A DNA stretch of 64,000 nucleotides from an uncultured SAR86 cluster bacterium (lineage in GTDB: Bacteria; Pseudomonadota; Gammaproteobacteria; Magnimaribacterales; D2472), in NCBI GenBank assembly GCA_902511575.1, contig CABXFU010000003.1:96289-160288 (forward strand). Reading direction: 5' to 3'. Shown piece after piece: positions 43,014 to 54,426 of the stretch. Each line of letters begins with the position of its first letter. The stretch's first letter is position 1. The position numbers and the translations under genes were made by a program. Under the pieces are notes generated by a model that did no database searches, was not told the DNA's origin, and was given only the letters and a program-made list of their open reading frames with translations.

Positions 43014-44480
43014 ATGAATACAAGTAATACTTTTTTTGGGCATCCTATTGGATTAAGAACACTATTTTTAACTGAAATGTGGGAGCGTATGTCTTATTAT
43101 GGAATGCGAGCCTTATTAGTTTTATATATGACAGGTGCTGTCACTGGCTTTAATCCGGGTCTAGGTTGGTCACAAATTGAGTCTCAAGCAATTTATGGCA
43201 TTTATTCTGGGATGGTTTATTTTATGGTCGTCCCCGGAGGATGGATTGCAGATAATATTTTAGGACATCAAAAAGCGGTATTAATCGGAGCTTTAATTAT
43301 TGCTTTAGGGCATTTTACTTTAGCCATTCCTATTGAGCAGACATTTTTCTTGGGTTTGATTTTTGTTGTTTTGGGTACAGGTCTTCTTAAAGGAAATATT
43401 TCAACTATTGTTGGTCAGCTGTATGAAGGTCAAGATGATAAGAGAGACTCTGGCTATACTATTTTTTATATGTCTATCAACATTGGCTCAACTCTTGGGT
43501 TTTTGATTTGTTCATACTTGGGTGAAAAGATTGGATGGCATTGGGGGTTTGGTGCAGCAGGCATAGGAATGACTTTTGGCGTCATCCAATATATTAAGCA
43601 CAGACATTTATTGGGAGATGCTGGCATGCATCCAAACGAAATGTCAGATGATAAACGTAAAAAGCTTACTAACTATTTAAAAGTATCCCTCGTAGGAATG
43701 TTTATGGTCATCGGAGCAGGCCTTCTCGGTTTCTTTACAATTGATCCAAGATTTTTTGCTGAACAATTTGCTTATTTTCTTACAATCATTGCTGGTTTGT
43801 ATTTTATTTATCTCTTTCTTTTTGCCGGACTCAATGCTATTGAAAGAAAAAATTTAATTTTATTATTTCTGCTCTTTATAGGAGCAGCTGCTTTTTGGTC
43901 GGGCTTTGATCAATCAGCGGGATCACTAAATATTTTTGCAAGAGACTATACAGATCTATCAATTGCAGGATATAAGATTCCGGTTGGATGGCTTCAGTTT
44001 GCAAACCCAGTAATCGTTGTTTTATTTGCTCCAATCTTTGCAGGGATTTGGGCGCAATTAGCTAGAAAAAATTTAGATCCGTCATTACCAATTAAATTTG
44101 CGATTGGACTTTTGTTTATGGCATTGAGCTTTCTTGTAATGATTGTTGCTGTCAACATAGCTATTGAAGCATCTCCTGTAGGAATGCAATGGCTTCTTTT
44201 GACTTACCTATTTCAAACATGGGGTGAATTAGCCTTGTCACCAATTGGCTTATCCGCATTCTCTCGCTATGGTCCTAAGCGTTACATGGGTCAGATGTTT
44301 GGTTTATGGTTCTTAGCCAGTGCAATTGGAGGCGTCCTTGCGGGATTGCTTGGAGGAGAGGCTTTAGATGGAGGGCTTGAGACTATATCACCAGTTTTTG
44401 AATTTATGATTCAGTATTATCTAGTCATTGCTGTTGCGTTAATTGCTCTATCTTTTGTTATAAAAACAGCAAAAGATTAA
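43014..44480 (+). CDS. POT/PTR2 family proton-coupled peptide transporter
   Basis: A 488-residue MFS transporter of the proton-dependent oligopeptide (POT) family, which imports di- and tripeptides with protons. The family ExxER motif is at the end of helix 1 (EMWERMSYYGMRALL, about residue 21). The second signature is in DSGYTIFYMSINIGSTLG, and a later block is FQTWGELALSPIGLSAFSRY. About 14 helices are expected. It would supply amino acids; pepA, a peptidase, is encoded close by. It diverges from the RDD gene and converges on dapE with 6 bp between stops. Confidence 0.94.
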   Translation: MNTSNTFFGHPIGLRTLFLTEMWERMSYYGMRALLVLYMTGAVTGFNPGLGWSQIESQAIYGIYSGMVYFMVVPGGWIADNILGHQKAVLIGALIIALGHFTLAIPIEQTFFLGLIFVVLGTGLLKGNISTIVGQLYEGQDDKRDSGYTIFYMSINIGSTLGFLICSYLGEKIGWHWGFGAAGIGMTFGVIQYIKHRHLLGDAGMHPNEMSDDKRKKLTNYLKVSLVGMFMVIGAGLLGFFTIDPRFFAEQFAYFLTIIAGLYFIYLFLFAGLNAIERKNLILLFLLFIGAAAFWSGFDQSAGSLNIFARDYTDLSIAGYKIPVGWLQFANPVIVVLFAPIFAGIWAQLARKNLDPSLPIKFAIGLLFMALSFLVMIVAVNIAIEASPVGMQWLLLTYLFQTWGELALSPIGLSAFSRYGPKRYMGQMFGLWFLASAIGGVLAGLLGGEALDGGLETISPVFEFMIQYYLVIAVALIALSFVIKTAKD

Positions 44481-44486
44481 ATATTT

Positions 44487-45623
44487 TTAGCTGGCTTGAT
44501 TATTAGTTTCAACAAGAATCTGTTGGTAAATTTCTTGCAGCAATGCCAAGTCTTCTAAAGAGATTTTCTCATCTATTTTGTGAATGGTTTGATTTCTTGG
44601 CCCGAGCTCAATAACCTCTGATCCCGATGGAGAAACCCATCTTCCATCAGATGTTCCTCCACCATTATCGATGACTGCTTCTTTGCCATTGATCTTTTTT
44701 AAGGCCGTTTGAATAATAGATAGCAGCTCAGTTTTCTTTGTTAAATAAGGCTGAGCGTTTAAAGTCCAATCTATTTCAAAGGAACATTTTGATTTTTCTA
44801 AAACTTGAATCAATCTTTCTTTGAGAGATTCCTGACTCGATTCTGGAGAAAACCTAAAGTTAAAAAGCATGTTTAAATGCCCAGGAACAACATTTGTGGC
44901 TCCAGTCCCAGAATCAATATTTGAAATTTGAAATGATGTTGGATCAAAGTGCTCATTGCCTTCATCCCAAGTAATTTGGTTGAGTTCATTGATAATAGGT
45001 CCTACCTCTAAAATAGGGCTTAAAACTTTGTGAGGATATGCAACATGTCCCTGTTTGCCGATTAGTTTTAGCTTGCCACTTAAAGATCCTCTGCGGCCAA
45101 CTCTCAAGACATCTCCAACACTGTCAGACGAGCTTGCTTCACCAACTAGGCAGTAATCAATAAATTGATTCTGATCAGTCAATGAGTCAATCAAAGTATT
45201 GATTTTTCCATCAGCTGGTTCGCCTTCTTCATTACTGGTTAACATAACCCAGATTTGAAAATTAGGGTTCGGATTATCAGCCAAAAATTTTTTTATTGAC
45301 TCAATAAAGACTGCAACACTACTTTTCATATCTGCTGCTCCTCTGCCTATTAACTCCCCATCTACAATATTTGCTTCAAAGGGGTGTGAAGTCCATTCCT
45401 CTTCTGGACCAGAGGGAACAACATCAGTATGTCCAAGATAGCAAAATACCTTTCCTGAATCTCCATGCTTAGCTAATAGCGTTTCACAATTTAGCTCAGG
45501 TATTTTCTCTATTTGAAAACCCAGAGGAATTAACTCAGCCTCTATCAAGTCAAAACAACCTCCGTCTTCTGGGGAAATAGACTTTATTTTTATAAGTGAT
45601 TGGGCTAGTTCTAGTGCAGACAT
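44487..45623 (-). CDS. dapE: Succinyl-diaminopimelate desuccinylase
   Basis: DapE removes succinate from N-succinyl-LL-diaminopimelate in the lysine/peptidoglycan pathway. It is an M20 metallo-hydrolase of 378 residues (E. coli 375). The dinuclear zinc ligands are visible: His in YLGHTDVVP, Asp in GRGAADMK, Glu-Glu in SNEEGEPADG, Glu in LVGEASS and His in NQTIHKIDE. The motif GGGTSDGRW also fits. It is last in the map-glnD-dapD-dapE unit, 6 bp after dapD. Confidence 0.97.
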   Translation of the reverse strand: MSALELAQSLIKIKSISPEDGGCFDLIEAELIPLGFQIEKIPELNCETLLAKHGDSGKVFCYLGHTDVVPSGPEEEWTSHPFEANIVDGELIGRGAADMKSSVAVFIESIKKFLADNPNPNFQIWVMLTSNEEGEPADGKINTLIDSLTDQNQFIDYCLVGEASSSDSVGDVLRVGRRGSLSGKLKLIGKQGHVAYPHKVLSPILEVGPIINELNQITWDEGNEHFDPTSFQISNIDSGTGATNVVPGHLNMLFNFRFSPESSQESLKERLIQVLEKSKCSFEIDWTLNAQPYLTKKTELLSIIQTALKKINGKEAVIDNGGGTSDGRWVSPSGSEVIELGPRNQTIHKIDEKISLEDLALLQEIYQQILVETNNQAS

Positions 45624-45629
45624 AAGTTA

Positions 45630-46637
45630 TTAATTTTTATGAAGAGTTTTATTTAATGTGACTGATTTAGGATTAATTTTTGCTTCAATAGCACCACTTT
45701 GAGAATTCCTGATAAATAACAAATTATTGCATCCTGAAAGTTCTGAAGCTTTGACCACTGATACTTTTTCATTATTAGAATTATAAGTTGTAATTTTTGA
45801 TCCCCCAGTAATATAAAGACCTGCTTCAATAATGCAATTATCTCCCAGTGGAATGCCAAGACCAGAATTTGCTCCTAGAAGACAGTTTTCACCAATAGAT
45901 ATTTTCACATCATTGCCTCCTGACAGAGTTCCCATAGTGCTACAGCCACCTCCCAAATCTGAGTTTTTACCTACGACAACACCTGCAGAAATTCTTCCTT
46001 CTATCATTGCTGGTCCAAGCGTTCCAGCATTAAAATTTACAAAGCCTTCATGCATAACTGTTGTCCCTTCACTCAGATAGGCGCCAAGCCTAACTCTGCT
46101 GGCATCTCCAATACGGACACTGGGAGGAATAATATAATCTGTTAAACAAGGAAATTTGTCGACTGATTTGATTTCAAGTGACTCATTATTTTTGTGTGAT
46201 AAAAGAATTCTTTTATCAATATCATCAAGTTCAATTGGTCCATGACTCGTCCATGCAACATTTTGAAGAGAGTCGAATAAGTTTTCAAGATTTAATGAAT
46301 TGGGTACAAAGTGCTTGTAAGAAATTAGGTGCAATTTTAAGTATGCTTCCTCAACAGTTTCAATGGGTTTATTTTCTAAAATTCTGCATAAAATTAAAGT
46401 TTTACCTTGATCAAGGTTGCTAATTACATCATTTAAAATTTCATTCTGAAGATTAAGTTGGTCTACATCTTTTATCTCAGTAACATTCTCTGCCATCAAG
46501 GCATTCCATATCTCATAGTGGTGACTGAATTCATCTTCACTATCTTTAAAACTAATGCATGGAAAAAAGGTATCTAATGTCTTACCAGAGGCGCCCACAG
46601 TTGCAATGCCAAGGCCAATTAATGGGAAATTTTTCAT
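45630..46637 (-). CDS. dapD: Tetrahydrodipicolinate N-succinyltransferase, long form
   Basis: DapD succinylates tetrahydrodipicolinate, preceding DapE by two steps. The C-terminal half is a left-handed beta-helix with hexapeptide repeats (VRLGAYLSEGTTVMHEG, GPAMIEGRISAGVVVG, GGGCSTMG, IGENCLLGANSGLGIPLG). At 335 residues it is the long form found in Pseudomonas and Mycobacterium, not the 274-residue E. coli type; the N-terminal 130 residues are the extra domain. It sits between glnD and dapE in one transcription unit. Confidence 0.94.
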   Translation of the reverse strand: MKNFPLIGLGIATVGASGKTLDTFFPCISFKDSEDEFSHHYEIWNALMAENVTEIKDVDQLNLQNEILNDVISNLDQGKTLILCRILENKPIETVEEAYLKLHLISYKHFVPNSLNLENLFDSLQNVAWTSHGPIELDDIDKRILLSHKNNESLEIKSVDKFPCLTDYIIPPSVRIGDASRVRLGAYLSEGTTVMHEGFVNFNAGTLGPAMIEGRISAGVVVGKNSDLGGGCSTMGTLSGGNDVKISIGENCLLGANSGLGIPLGDNCIIEAGLYITGGSKITTYNSNNEKVSVVKASELSGCNNLLFIRNSQSGAIEAKINPKSVTLNKTLHKN

Positions 46638-46675
46638 ATGGTTATTATAGGCAGTCTTAATCTTTATTGAAGTGC

Positions 46676-49192
46676 TTAAAGGTTCTTTAGTTTCTTTTGT
46701 AATTGATTAGTTTTATTTTGCGAAATGGATGATTTTGTTTTTTCATCAATTACTCTGAAATTATCTTCTACTTTTTCACCAAGGGTCGTAATTCTAGCTG
46801 AGTCAATGCTAATACCATGATCAAGGAAGATGTTTGCAACTTTTGATAGCAAATGAGGCTGGTCTAAGGTTTCTAGCGTGACCAAACTTGCATCTCTATT
46901 ATTTGTAGGGGATATATGCACTCTGGTAGGGTGCTCAAACACTTTTTTGTATCTTGTTTTTAACTTGCTGGCTGCCTTGAAATCTTCAGAGGAGATTGCG
47001 TTTATAATTTTTTGTTCAATATTTTGAATATCCCTTTGAATCAAATTGCCTCCAAGGATTTTATGCCTACATATAAAAGTATTCATAGCGTATTTCCCAT
47101 CATTGGTTGTATAAATATCTGAATCTATAGTTTCTAGTGAAAGCTGTTCAAAGCTTCTAATAGTTTTTAAAAATAGACCAGCTTGATTCGGAGTGAAGAT
47201 AAATATTTCAATTAGATTTTTTCTGCTTTTTATAAAAATGGATGTTTTTCTTTTGGAAGCAGCAACAGTTTTTGCTTGGTTTGATAGTTGTTCTAGTTGA
47301 TATTTTGAGAAATAAGCATCTGGCAATTGATCCCATACTTCATTCAAAATTTCATGCCCTTTTTTGATAACATTAATTGATGCAAGCTTTCTTTCAGCAA
47401 CAATTGATTTATTAGATTGCACTTCCTCAAGATTTAGTTTTCTTCTAGAGGACATAAAGAGTTGCTTCAATAAGTCATGTTTCCAAGAGTTCCACAAGGT
47501 TGGATTAGTGCCTCTTATGTCATTGATAGTAAGCATATAAATATAATTTAGCTTTTCTAAGGTATTTACATTTTGAGTAAAATTCTTAATCGTTTCAGGG
47601 TCATGAACATCAGTCTTTTGCGATATGGATGACATGATTAAATGATTTTTAACCAGCCAAGATAGTAGCTCAGTATCATGAATAGAAAAATTTAATCTTT
47701 TACAAAATTTCTCGACTATCTTTTCTCCTATTTCAGAATGATCTCCGCCTTTACCTTTTCCAAGATCATGAAAAATTCCAGCAAGATATAAAAGTTCAAT
47801 TTTAGGTAGCTTATTGATCAATTCATGTTCAATCTTCATTGAAGGATCAATTTTTCCAATTTGCATTTGCCTCATGTTTCTCACAACCTTGAAAGTGTGT
47901 TCATCAACGGTGTATACATGAAACATATCAAACTGCATTTGGCCTTCAATTTCTCCAAACTCTGGAATGAGCAATCTCATCAAGCCTAGCTGCTTAAGTT
48001 TTTTAAGAATGGTTGAAAGATTTGTGGTTGATCTAAGTATTTGGAGGAATTGAGAGCCTGTTTCAGGTAATAAAAAGTAGTTACCATCAATCTTGGGTAA
48101 AGACTCTTGGATCTTTCTAATGGATTTAAAATCTAGCCCATTAATTTTTTTAAGTTTTCCAACCTGGATCAAGCTATCCAAAATTAACTCAGGTCTTTTT
48201 ACCAGATCTACGCTATCAGCAATCCCCATTCGATCTTTGAATATGTAATAGTTTTTTGTATAGGGTCTTTTCAGCATAGTTAATTGATCATCGTATGCCT
48301 GAAAAACAAGCTCATTAAAATCAGATAGGTTTGATGCATGTAGGAAAAAAGTTCTCATGAATTTCTCAACAGCAGAAGACTTTTTAGATGCTTTAAGTTT
48401 TGATTTTTTAGCAAGCAACAGCTGATTCTCAAAGCTAATGCGATTTGAGCTACTATGAAGATTAAGAAAAAATCTCAGAGTTTTAATATGAGCATAGGAT
48501 TGATTGATGCTCGTTATCTCAGTTTTTAAGAAAAGTTTAGCAGTTACGCAATCTTGTAATTTTTTTAATTCAAAGCAATGCTCTAAAATCCATAAAGCAG
48601 TTTGAAAATCACGCAAGCAACCTGGAGACTCTTTGAGGTCTGGCTCAAGACTAAATTCGGTAGAGTCAAAAGATTGAAATCTATGAAATTGTTCTAGTCG
48701 TTTAGCCTTAAAAAATTTAGTTTTATTCCATTTTTTTGATATTTTTTTTAAATCACGGCTTAGGCTAGCAACCTTATCTTTGTTGCAGAAAATAATTCTA
48801 TGAGAAAGATATGAAGTAAATTCTTTGAGATCAGATTTGGTTATATTTTCAATGTCTTTCACTGTTCGAACTGAATGTCCAACCTTTACTTTGAGAGTCC
48901 AAAGCCACCCAATGAAATCTTTAATATCTTCAATCTTTTTTGTCTTAGGATTGAATTGAATAATGGAGAGATCAATATCGGACGAGGGAAAGAGTTCTTT
49001 TCTTCCATAGCCTCCAAGTGCGACTAAGGCAAAGTCTGTATTAAGCTCTCTTCTTGTGAATTCTTTTCTAATAATCTCATCAAATTTATTTGATCTCTTG
49101 GTGAGGTAGGACTGAATCAATTCAGGTTTTTTGAATACAGTGTGAAAACTTTTATTAAAATCGAGATTAATGCTTTCTAATGAGCTGCTCAA
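46676..49192 (-). CDS. glnD: Bifunctional uridylyltransferase/uridylyl-removing enzyme GlnD
   Basis: GlnD senses glutamine and adds or removes UMP on PII proteins, setting nitrogen regulation. Domains in order: nucleotidyltransferase (ALGGYGRKELFPSSDIDLSI, about residues 57-76), a GlnD-type linker, an HD domain for UMP removal (LAGIFHDLGKGKGGDHSE, about residue 468), and two C-terminal ACT domains (FTPNQAGLFLKTIRSFEQL; TLETLDQPHLLSKVANIF). Its 838 residues are slightly shorter than E. coli (890). It overlaps map by 4 bp. No glnB is in the window. Confidence 0.97.
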   Translation of the reverse strand: MSSSLESINLDFNKSFHTVFKKPELIQSYLTKRSNKFDEIIRKEFTRRELNTDFALVALGGYGRKELFPSSDIDLSIIQFNPKTKKIEDIKDFIGWLWTLKVKVGHSVRTVKDIENITKSDLKEFTSYLSHRIIFCNKDKVASLSRDLKKISKKWNKTKFFKAKRLEQFHRFQSFDSTEFSLEPDLKESPGCLRDFQTALWILEHCFELKKLQDCVTAKLFLKTEITSINQSYAHIKTLRFFLNLHSSSNRISFENQLLLAKKSKLKASKKSSAVEKFMRTFFLHASNLSDFNELVFQAYDDQLTMLKRPYTKNYYIFKDRMGIADSVDLVKRPELILDSLIQVGKLKKINGLDFKSIRKIQESLPKIDGNYFLLPETGSQFLQILRSTTNLSTILKKLKQLGLMRLLIPEFGEIEGQMQFDMFHVYTVDEHTFKVVRNMRQMQIGKIDPSMKIEHELINKLPKIELLYLAGIFHDLGKGKGGDHSEIGEKIVEKFCKRLNFSIHDTELLSWLVKNHLIMSSISQKTDVHDPETIKNFTQNVNTLEKLNYIYMLTINDIRGTNPTLWNSWKHDLLKQLFMSSRRKLNLEEVQSNKSIVAERKLASINVIKKGHEILNEVWDQLPDAYFSKYQLEQLSNQAKTVAASKRKTSIFIKSRKNLIEIFIFTPNQAGLFLKTIRSFEQLSLETIDSDIYTTNDGKYAMNTFICRHKILGGNLIQRDIQNIEQKIINAISSEDFKAASKLKTRYKKVFEHPTRVHISPTNNRDASLVTLETLDQPHLLSKVANIFLDHGISIDSARITTLGEKVEDNFRVIDEKTKSSISQNKTNQLQKKLKNL

Positions 49193-49959
49193 AAGGATTC
49201 GTCACTGCGTTTAGTTAGAACCTCTACGCCAGATGCAGTAACCGCAAGAGTGTGCTCCCATTGCGCAGAATTTCTTCCATCTTTTGTTTCTACAGTCCAT
49301 CCATCACTCAGGAGTTTGGTATATTTTGATCCTTGATTGATCATAGGCTCTATTGTAAAACACATACCTTCTTTGATTTCGAGGCCTCTGCCAGTTTTGC
49401 CATAATGCAGAACTTGGGGTTCTTCATGATAAATCTGCCCAATCCCGTGGCCGCAATAATCCTCCACCACTGAATAATGATTTTTTTCTGCATGTTCTTG
49501 AATAACTGCGCCTATGTCACCTAAATGAGCTCCAGGTTTTACAATATCTATTGCTTTATACAGACACTCTTGAGTAACTTTAACTAGTCTTTCATTGTGA
49601 GGCTGGGTCTTCCCAACCAAGAACATTTTAGAGGTGTCGCCATGCCATCCATCTCGAATGACTGTTACATCAATGTTTAAAATGTCTCCATCTTTAAGTA
49701 TTTTTTTATCTGAAGGTATTCCATGGCAGATTACTTGATTGACACTTGAGCAGATTGTTTTTTCAAAACCGTTATAACCAACATTTGCAGGGATGGCTTT
49801 TTGCTCATGAACAATAAAGTCATAACACCTTTTATCTAAGTCTTCAGTGCTGACTCCAGGTATTACAAATGGGGTAATCATTTCCAATACTTCAGCTGCT
49901 AATTGGCCAGCAATTCTCATCTGAGATATTTGTTCTTGATTTTTTAAATTTATCTTCAT
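49189..49959 (-). CDS. map: Methionine aminopeptidase type I
   Basis: Map removes the initiator methionine from new proteins. The 256 residues are a type I MetAP. The five metal ligands are visible: Asp in LNIDVTVIRDGWHGD (two), His in CGHGIGQIYHEEP, Glu in FTIEPM and Glu in QWEHTLAVT. In most relatives map faces rpsB; here the divergent neighbour is carA. It leads the map-glnD-dapD-dapE unit, overlapping glnD by 4 bp (ATGA). The 140-bp region to carA must hold both promoters, but no clear -35/-10 pair stands out for either. Confidence 0.97.
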   Translation of the reverse strand: MKINLKNQEQISQMRIAGQLAAEVLEMITPFVIPGVSTEDLDKRCYDFIVHEQKAIPANVGYNGFEKTICSSVNQVICHGIPSDKKILKDGDILNIDVTVIRDGWHGDTSKMFLVGKTQPHNERLVKVTQECLYKAIDIVKPGAHLGDIGAVIQEHAEKNHYSVVEDYCGHGIGQIYHEEPQVLHYGKTGRGLEIKEGMCFTIEPMINQGSKYTKLLSDGWTVETKDGRNSAQWEHTLAVTASGVEVLTKRSDESF

Positions 49960-50099
49960 TTTTTTTAAAATTTGATGGACGTTAAGGACTTATCAATATA
50001 AAGTACCCTTTTAATGCCAGCGCACAATTTTAGCTCATTAAATCCTCAATTTTCACAATTTTTTGCTATCTTTTTTACCCTTTTTGAGGAAATTCATTA

Positions 50100-51224
50100 A
50101 TGTCTTTTCCAGCCATTTTAATTCTTGAAGATGGCTCTGTCATTGAGGGGGTTGGATTTGGTGCGATGGAGCCATCAGTTGGTGAGATTGTCTTTAATAC
50201 TTCTATGACAGGCTATCAAGAGATTATCACTGATCCATCATATGCAAAACAAATCATAGCTTTTACCCATCCTCACATAGGAAATACTGGTATTAATGAT
50301 GATGATAATGAATCTGATAGCATTTTTGCTTCTGGAATTGTGATTAAAGATTTACCAAATCATTATAGTAACTGGCGTGCAACACAATCTCTTGAGAGTT
50401 TCCTATTATCAAAGAGAACAATCGGAATCTCAAATATTGATACCAGGGCACTGACATCAAAGTTAAGAGATCATGGGTCTCTGAAAGCATGCATCGCTCC
50501 TGGAGAAAGAGGCTCTTTGTCATCAGCTAAAGAAGCTTTGAATCAATTTGGTGGATTGGAAGGCCTTGATCTTGCAAAGGAGGTATCAACTAAACACTCG
50601 TTCTCTTGGGATGAGGGGACCTGGCCAAATTACCAAGATGTCAAAAATGAAAAACTAATCGTTGCAATTGATTTTGGTGTAAAGAAAAATATTTTAAGGC
50701 TTTTAAGAAAGCATGTAGGAAAAGTACAAGTTGTAAATGCTCAAATCAGTTTTGAGGATCTGATGAGGCTTCAGCCAGATGGGGTATTTTTATCCAATGG
50801 GCCTGGAGATCCTGAGCCCTGTAATTATGCAATCGAATTAATCCAGCAACTGCTTAATATTAAAATCCCAATTTTTGGAATATGTTTGGGCCATCAGCTA
50901 CTTGCTCTCTCAGGTGGATGCAAAACATATAAGATGAAGTTTGGTCATCATGGCGCGAATCATCCAGTACAAGATTTAGCTTCTAAAGTAGTTTATATCA
51001 CTAGTCAAAATCATGGTTTTGCAGTTGAGTTATCCAGCCTGCCTGAAAATATTGAGCCTACTCATATCTCTTTATTTGATCAAAGCTTGCAAGGTATTGC
51101 TTTTAAAGACAAGCCTGCATTTAGTTTTCAGGGGCATCCAGAGGCTAGTCCTGGACCTCATGAGTTAGAAGAGCTATTTTCAAAATTTAATTTAATGATT
51201 GAGAGCAATGCCAAAAAGAACTGA
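50100..51224 (+). CDS. carA: Carbamoyl-phosphate synthase small subunit
   Basis: CarA is the glutamine amidotransferase subunit that passes ammonia to CarB for carbamoyl phosphate, used in pyrimidine and arginine synthesis. Its 374 residues match the family. The N-terminal domain has [13 protein letters not shown] and [17 protein letters not shown]; the class I amidotransferase domain has the nucleophile Cys262 in GICLGHQ and the His/Glu pair in GHPEASPGP (from residue 345). Ribosome site GAGGAA is 9 nt upstream. dapB, its usual neighbour, is absent. It overlaps carB by 17 bp. Confidence 0.98.
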   Translation: MSFPAILILEDGSVIEGVGFGAMEPSVGEIVFNTSMTGYQEIITDPSYAKQIIAFTHPHIGNTGINDDDNESDSIFASGIVIKDLPNHYSNWRATQSLESFLLSKRTIGISNIDTRALTSKLRDHGSLKACIAPGERGSLSSAKEALNQFGGLEGLDLAKEVSTKHSFSWDEGTWPNYQDVKNEKLIVAIDFGVKKNILRLLRKHVGKVQVVNAQISFEDLMRLQPDGVFLSNGPGDPEPCNYAIELIQQLLNIKIPIFGICLGHQLLALSGGCKTYKMKFGHHGANHPVQDLASKVVYITSQNHGFAVELSSLPENIEPTHISLFDQSLQGIAFKDKPAFSFQGHPEASPGPHELEELFSKFNLMIESNAKKN

Positions 51225-54200
51225 TATTAAATCTGTGCTGATTATTGGTGCGGGACCCATAATTATAGGCCAAGCTTGTGAATTTGATTATTCTGGAGCC
51301 CAAGCTTGCAAAGCTCTTAAGGCAGAAGGTTTAAGGGTCATCTTAGTCAACTCTAATCCTGCAACAATTATGACTGATCCATTGCTTGCTGACGCTACAT
51401 ACATTGAACCGATACACTGGAAATCAATTGAAAAAATAATTGATAAAGAACGTCCCGATGCATTATTGCCAACCATGGGAGGTCAAACAGGTCTCAACAC
51501 AGCGTTAACATTGGCAAAAGAAGGTGTATTGAAAAAATATAATGTTGAGCTAATTGGCGCATCAAGAGAGGCTATAGATAAGGCAGAAGATAGAGAACTC
51601 TTTGATCAAACCATGAAAGGCATTGGGATTGAAACGCCAAGATCAGGAATTGCACATTCAATGGAGGAAGCTTTAACAGTCCAAGAAGATCTTGGATTTC
51701 CCTGCATTATTCGTCCCTCTTTTACCTTGGGTGGTTCGGGAGGAGGGGTTGCTTATAACATTCAGGAATTTAAGGAAATTTGTGAAAAAGGTCTAGACCT
51801 CTCTCCAACAACTGAGTTATTGATTGATGAATCGTTGCTTGGCTGGAAAGAATATGAGTTAGAGGTTGTAAGAGACAAAAATGATAATTGCATCATCATA
51901 TGCTCGATAGAAAACCTTGATCCAATGGGAGTGCATACTGGTGATTCAATCACAGTTGCGCCAGCTCAGACATTAACGGATAAAGAATATCAAATTTTAC
52001 GTGACCAATCATTCAAAATTCTAAGAGAAATTGGGGTTGAGACTGGAGGAAGCAATGTTCAGTTTGGTATTAATCCTGAAAATGGGCGAGTCGTTGTAAT
52101 TGAGATGAATCCTAGAGTGAGCCGTTCATCTGCCTTGGCTTCCAAAGCAACCGGTTTTCCAATTGCCAAAGTTGCTGCGTTGTTATCTATTGGGTTTACA
52201 TTGGATGAATTGCAAAATGATATTACAAATGGCTTAACGCCTGCATCATTTGAACCATCTATCGATTATATAGTTACGAAAATTCCAAAGTTTGCTTTTG
52301 AAAAGTTTCCCCAAGCAAATGACAGGCTTACAACTCAAATGAAATCTGTTGGCGAAGTAATGGGTATCGGAAGGACTTTTCAAGAATCCCTTCAAAAAGC
52401 CCTTCAAAGCCTAGAAGAAGACTTGCATGGTTTCGAAAGTATCTTAGACAACTCCTCTGATCAACATGAAACCCTCCGCTATCAACTTACTTTTCCAGGC
52501 TCTAGAAGAATTTTATATGTTGCAGAGGCAATAAGGCTGGGCTGGAATGTAGATCAAATCAACCAATTAACAGGAATGGATTTTTGGTTTCTGCATCAAA
52601 TAATAGATTTAATTGAAGAGGAAAATATCCTTCAGGATATGAAACTTCAGAATATAGATTTTGATAAAATGCTTAATCTCAAACAAAAAGGTTTTGCTGA
52701 TCATAGAATTGCTAAATTAACTAGATCTACTTCTCAAGATGTGAGAAACCTAAGAAAGAAACTAGGAGTTATACCTGCTTTTAAGAGAGTAGATACTTGT
52801 GCTGCTGAATTTGCTACGGAAACTGCATACATGTATTCAGCCTATGAAGGTGAGTGTGAATCTCGTCCAACAAAAAATAAAAAAGTTATTGTTTTGGGCA
52901 GCGGTCCAAATAGAATTGGGCAGGGTATAGAATTTGACTATTGTTGTGTTCATGCCTCATTTGCGCTTCAAGAAGAGGGCTATGAATCTATAATGATTAA
53001 CTGCAACCCTGAGACTGTTTCAACAGATTACGACACTTCTAATAGATTATATTTTGAACCAATCACAGAAGAAAAAGTCTTAGATATAATTGATATAGAA
53101 AAACCTGAGGGAGTGATTATTCAATTTGGCGGACAGACGCCTTTGAAACTTTCCGAAGTCTTGTTATCAAATAATGTAACAATTCTCGGAACAGATGTAG
53201 ATGCTATTGATAGATCAGAGGATAGGGAAAGATTTCAATCTTTTGCCAACCAACTAAATCTGAAGCAGCCCCCCAATAGTACTGTCAAGAATCTTCAAGA
53301 AGCTGTTAAGGCATCTGAAGAAATAGGATTTCCAATAGTTGTTAGGCCTTCGTATGTTCTTGGAGGAAGGGCCATGGAGCTTGTTCATACACAGGTTGAG
53401 CTTGAAAAGTATTTAAAAGAAGCTGTAGAAGTCTCAGACAAAAAACCAATTTTACTTGACGGGTATTTAACTGATGCAATAGAAGTTGATGTAGACGTTA
53501 TTTCTGATGGCAGCGATATTGAAATTGGAGGCATTTTGCAACATATTGAACAAGCTGGAATCCACTCCGGGGATTCTGCATGTTCCTTGCCACCCTACAG
53601 CCTTTCTAACAAAGTAATTGAAGAAATTGAAAATCAAGCAAAGAAGATTGCCGAAGAGTTAAATGTTATTGGATTGATGAATATTCAATTTGCTGTTCAA
53701 GATGAAAATGTTTTTATTATCGAGGTGAATCCCAGAGCCTCAAGAACTGTTCCATTTATTTCGAAGTGTCTGGGAGAATCATTGGTTAAGTCTGCTACAA
53801 AAACAATGGTTGGAAAAACATTAAAAGATATAGGTTTTTCTAATGATCTACCTAAAAATTATTTTTTTGTAAAAGAAGCTGTTTTGCCATTTGATAAATT
53901 TCCTTCTGTTGATCCTATTCTAGGCCCAGAAATGAAATCTACTGGAGAAGTTATGGGCATTGGTTCAAGTTTTGGGGAAGCATATGCAAAAGCTCAAAGA
54001 GCAGCAAATAAAATTTTTCCTGATTCAGGCTTAGCATTCATAAGCGTTAAAAAATCTGATAAAAAATATTTATCTAATTTGCTTCCATTACTTCTTGAAC
54101 AAGGGTTTTCATTGATTGCAACCAAGGGAACCGCCAATGCTATAAAAGAGCTTGGCTACGATGTTGAAATTATTAATAAAGTAAACGAAGGCAGGCCTCA

Positions 54201-54414
54201 TATTGTTGATGAGCTTTTAAATAACAGAGTAAATTTATTAATTAATACTACTGAAGGACGTCAGTCAATTGAGGATTCTGCGTCTATAAGGAGAACAGCA
54301 TTACAAAATAAATTATTCTGTGTCACAACAGTTTTTGGCGCTTTTGCACTCTTAGAAGCAATGAGCACTAATTCAGATCGTTGGATTTATAATTCTCTTC
54401 AAGAAATCAATTAG
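51208..54414 (+). CDS. carB: Carbamoyl-phosphate synthase large subunit
   Basis: CarB makes carbamoyl phosphate from bicarbonate, ammonia and two ATP. The 1068 residues match E. coli (1073). Two homologous ATP-grasp halves are visible: the first begins [20 protein letters not shown] and has [12 protein letters not shown]; the second begins [19 protein letters not shown] and has [14 protein letters not shown]-terminal MGS-like allosteric domain ([13 protein letters not shown]) binds effectors. The ATG at 51208 gives the canonical N-terminus and is chosen over the TTG at 51199. It overlaps the carA end, so translation is coupled. Confidence 0.98.
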   Translation: MPKRTDIKSVLIIGAGPIIIGQACEFDYSGAQACKALKAEGLRVILVNSNPATIMTDPLLADATYIEPIHWKSIEKIIDKERPDALLPTMGGQTGLNTALTLAKEGVLKKYNVELIGASREAIDKAEDRELFDQTMKGIGIETPRSGIAHSMEEALTVQEDLGFPCIIRPSFTLGGSGGGVAYNIQEFKEICEKGLDLSPTTELLIDESLLGWKEYELEVVRDKNDNCIIICSIENLDPMGVHTGDSITVAPAQTLTDKEYQILRDQSFKILREIGVETGGSNVQFGINPENGRVVVIEMNPRVSRSSALASKATGFPIAKVAALLSIGFTLDELQNDITNGLTPASFEPSIDYIVTKIPKFAFEKFPQANDRLTTQMKSVGEVMGIGRTFQESLQKALQSLEEDLHGFESILDNSSDQHETLRYQLTFPGSRRILYVAEAIRLGWNVDQINQLTGMDFWFLHQIIDLIEEENILQDMKLQNIDFDKMLNLKQKGFADHRIAKLTRSTSQDVRNLRKKLGVIPAFKRVDTCAAEFATETAYMYSAYEGECESRPTKNKKVIVLGSGPNRIGQGIEFDYCCVHASFALQEEGYESIMINCNPETVSTDYDTSNRLYFEPITEEKVLDIIDIEKPEGVIIQFGGQTPLKLSEVLLSNNVTILGTDVDAIDRSEDRERFQSFANQLNLKQPPNSTVKNLQEAVKASEEIGFPIVVRPSYVLGGRAMELVHTQVELEKYLKEAVEVSDKKPILLDGYLTDAIEVDVDVISDGSDIEIGGILQHIEQAGIHSGDSACSLPPYSLSNKVIEEIENQAKKIAEELNVIGLMNIQFAVQDENVFIIEVNPRASRTVPFISKCLGESLVKSATKTMVGKTLKDIGFSNDLPKNYFFVKEAVLPFDKFPSVDPILGPEMKSTGEVMGIGSSFGEAYAKAQRAANKIFPDSGLAFISVKKSDKKYLSNLLPLLLEQGFSLIATKGTANAIKELGYDVEIINKVNEGRPHIVDELLNNRVNLLINTTEGRQSIEDSASIRRTALQNKLFCVTTVFGAFALLEAMSTNSDRWIYNSLQEIN

Positions 54415-54426
54415 CTTCTTTCATTT

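Noticed and set aside
42973..43023. Longer RDD protein start at 43023
   Set aside because: It overlaps the start of the divergent peptide transporter, and the extra residues are not part of the RDD domain.
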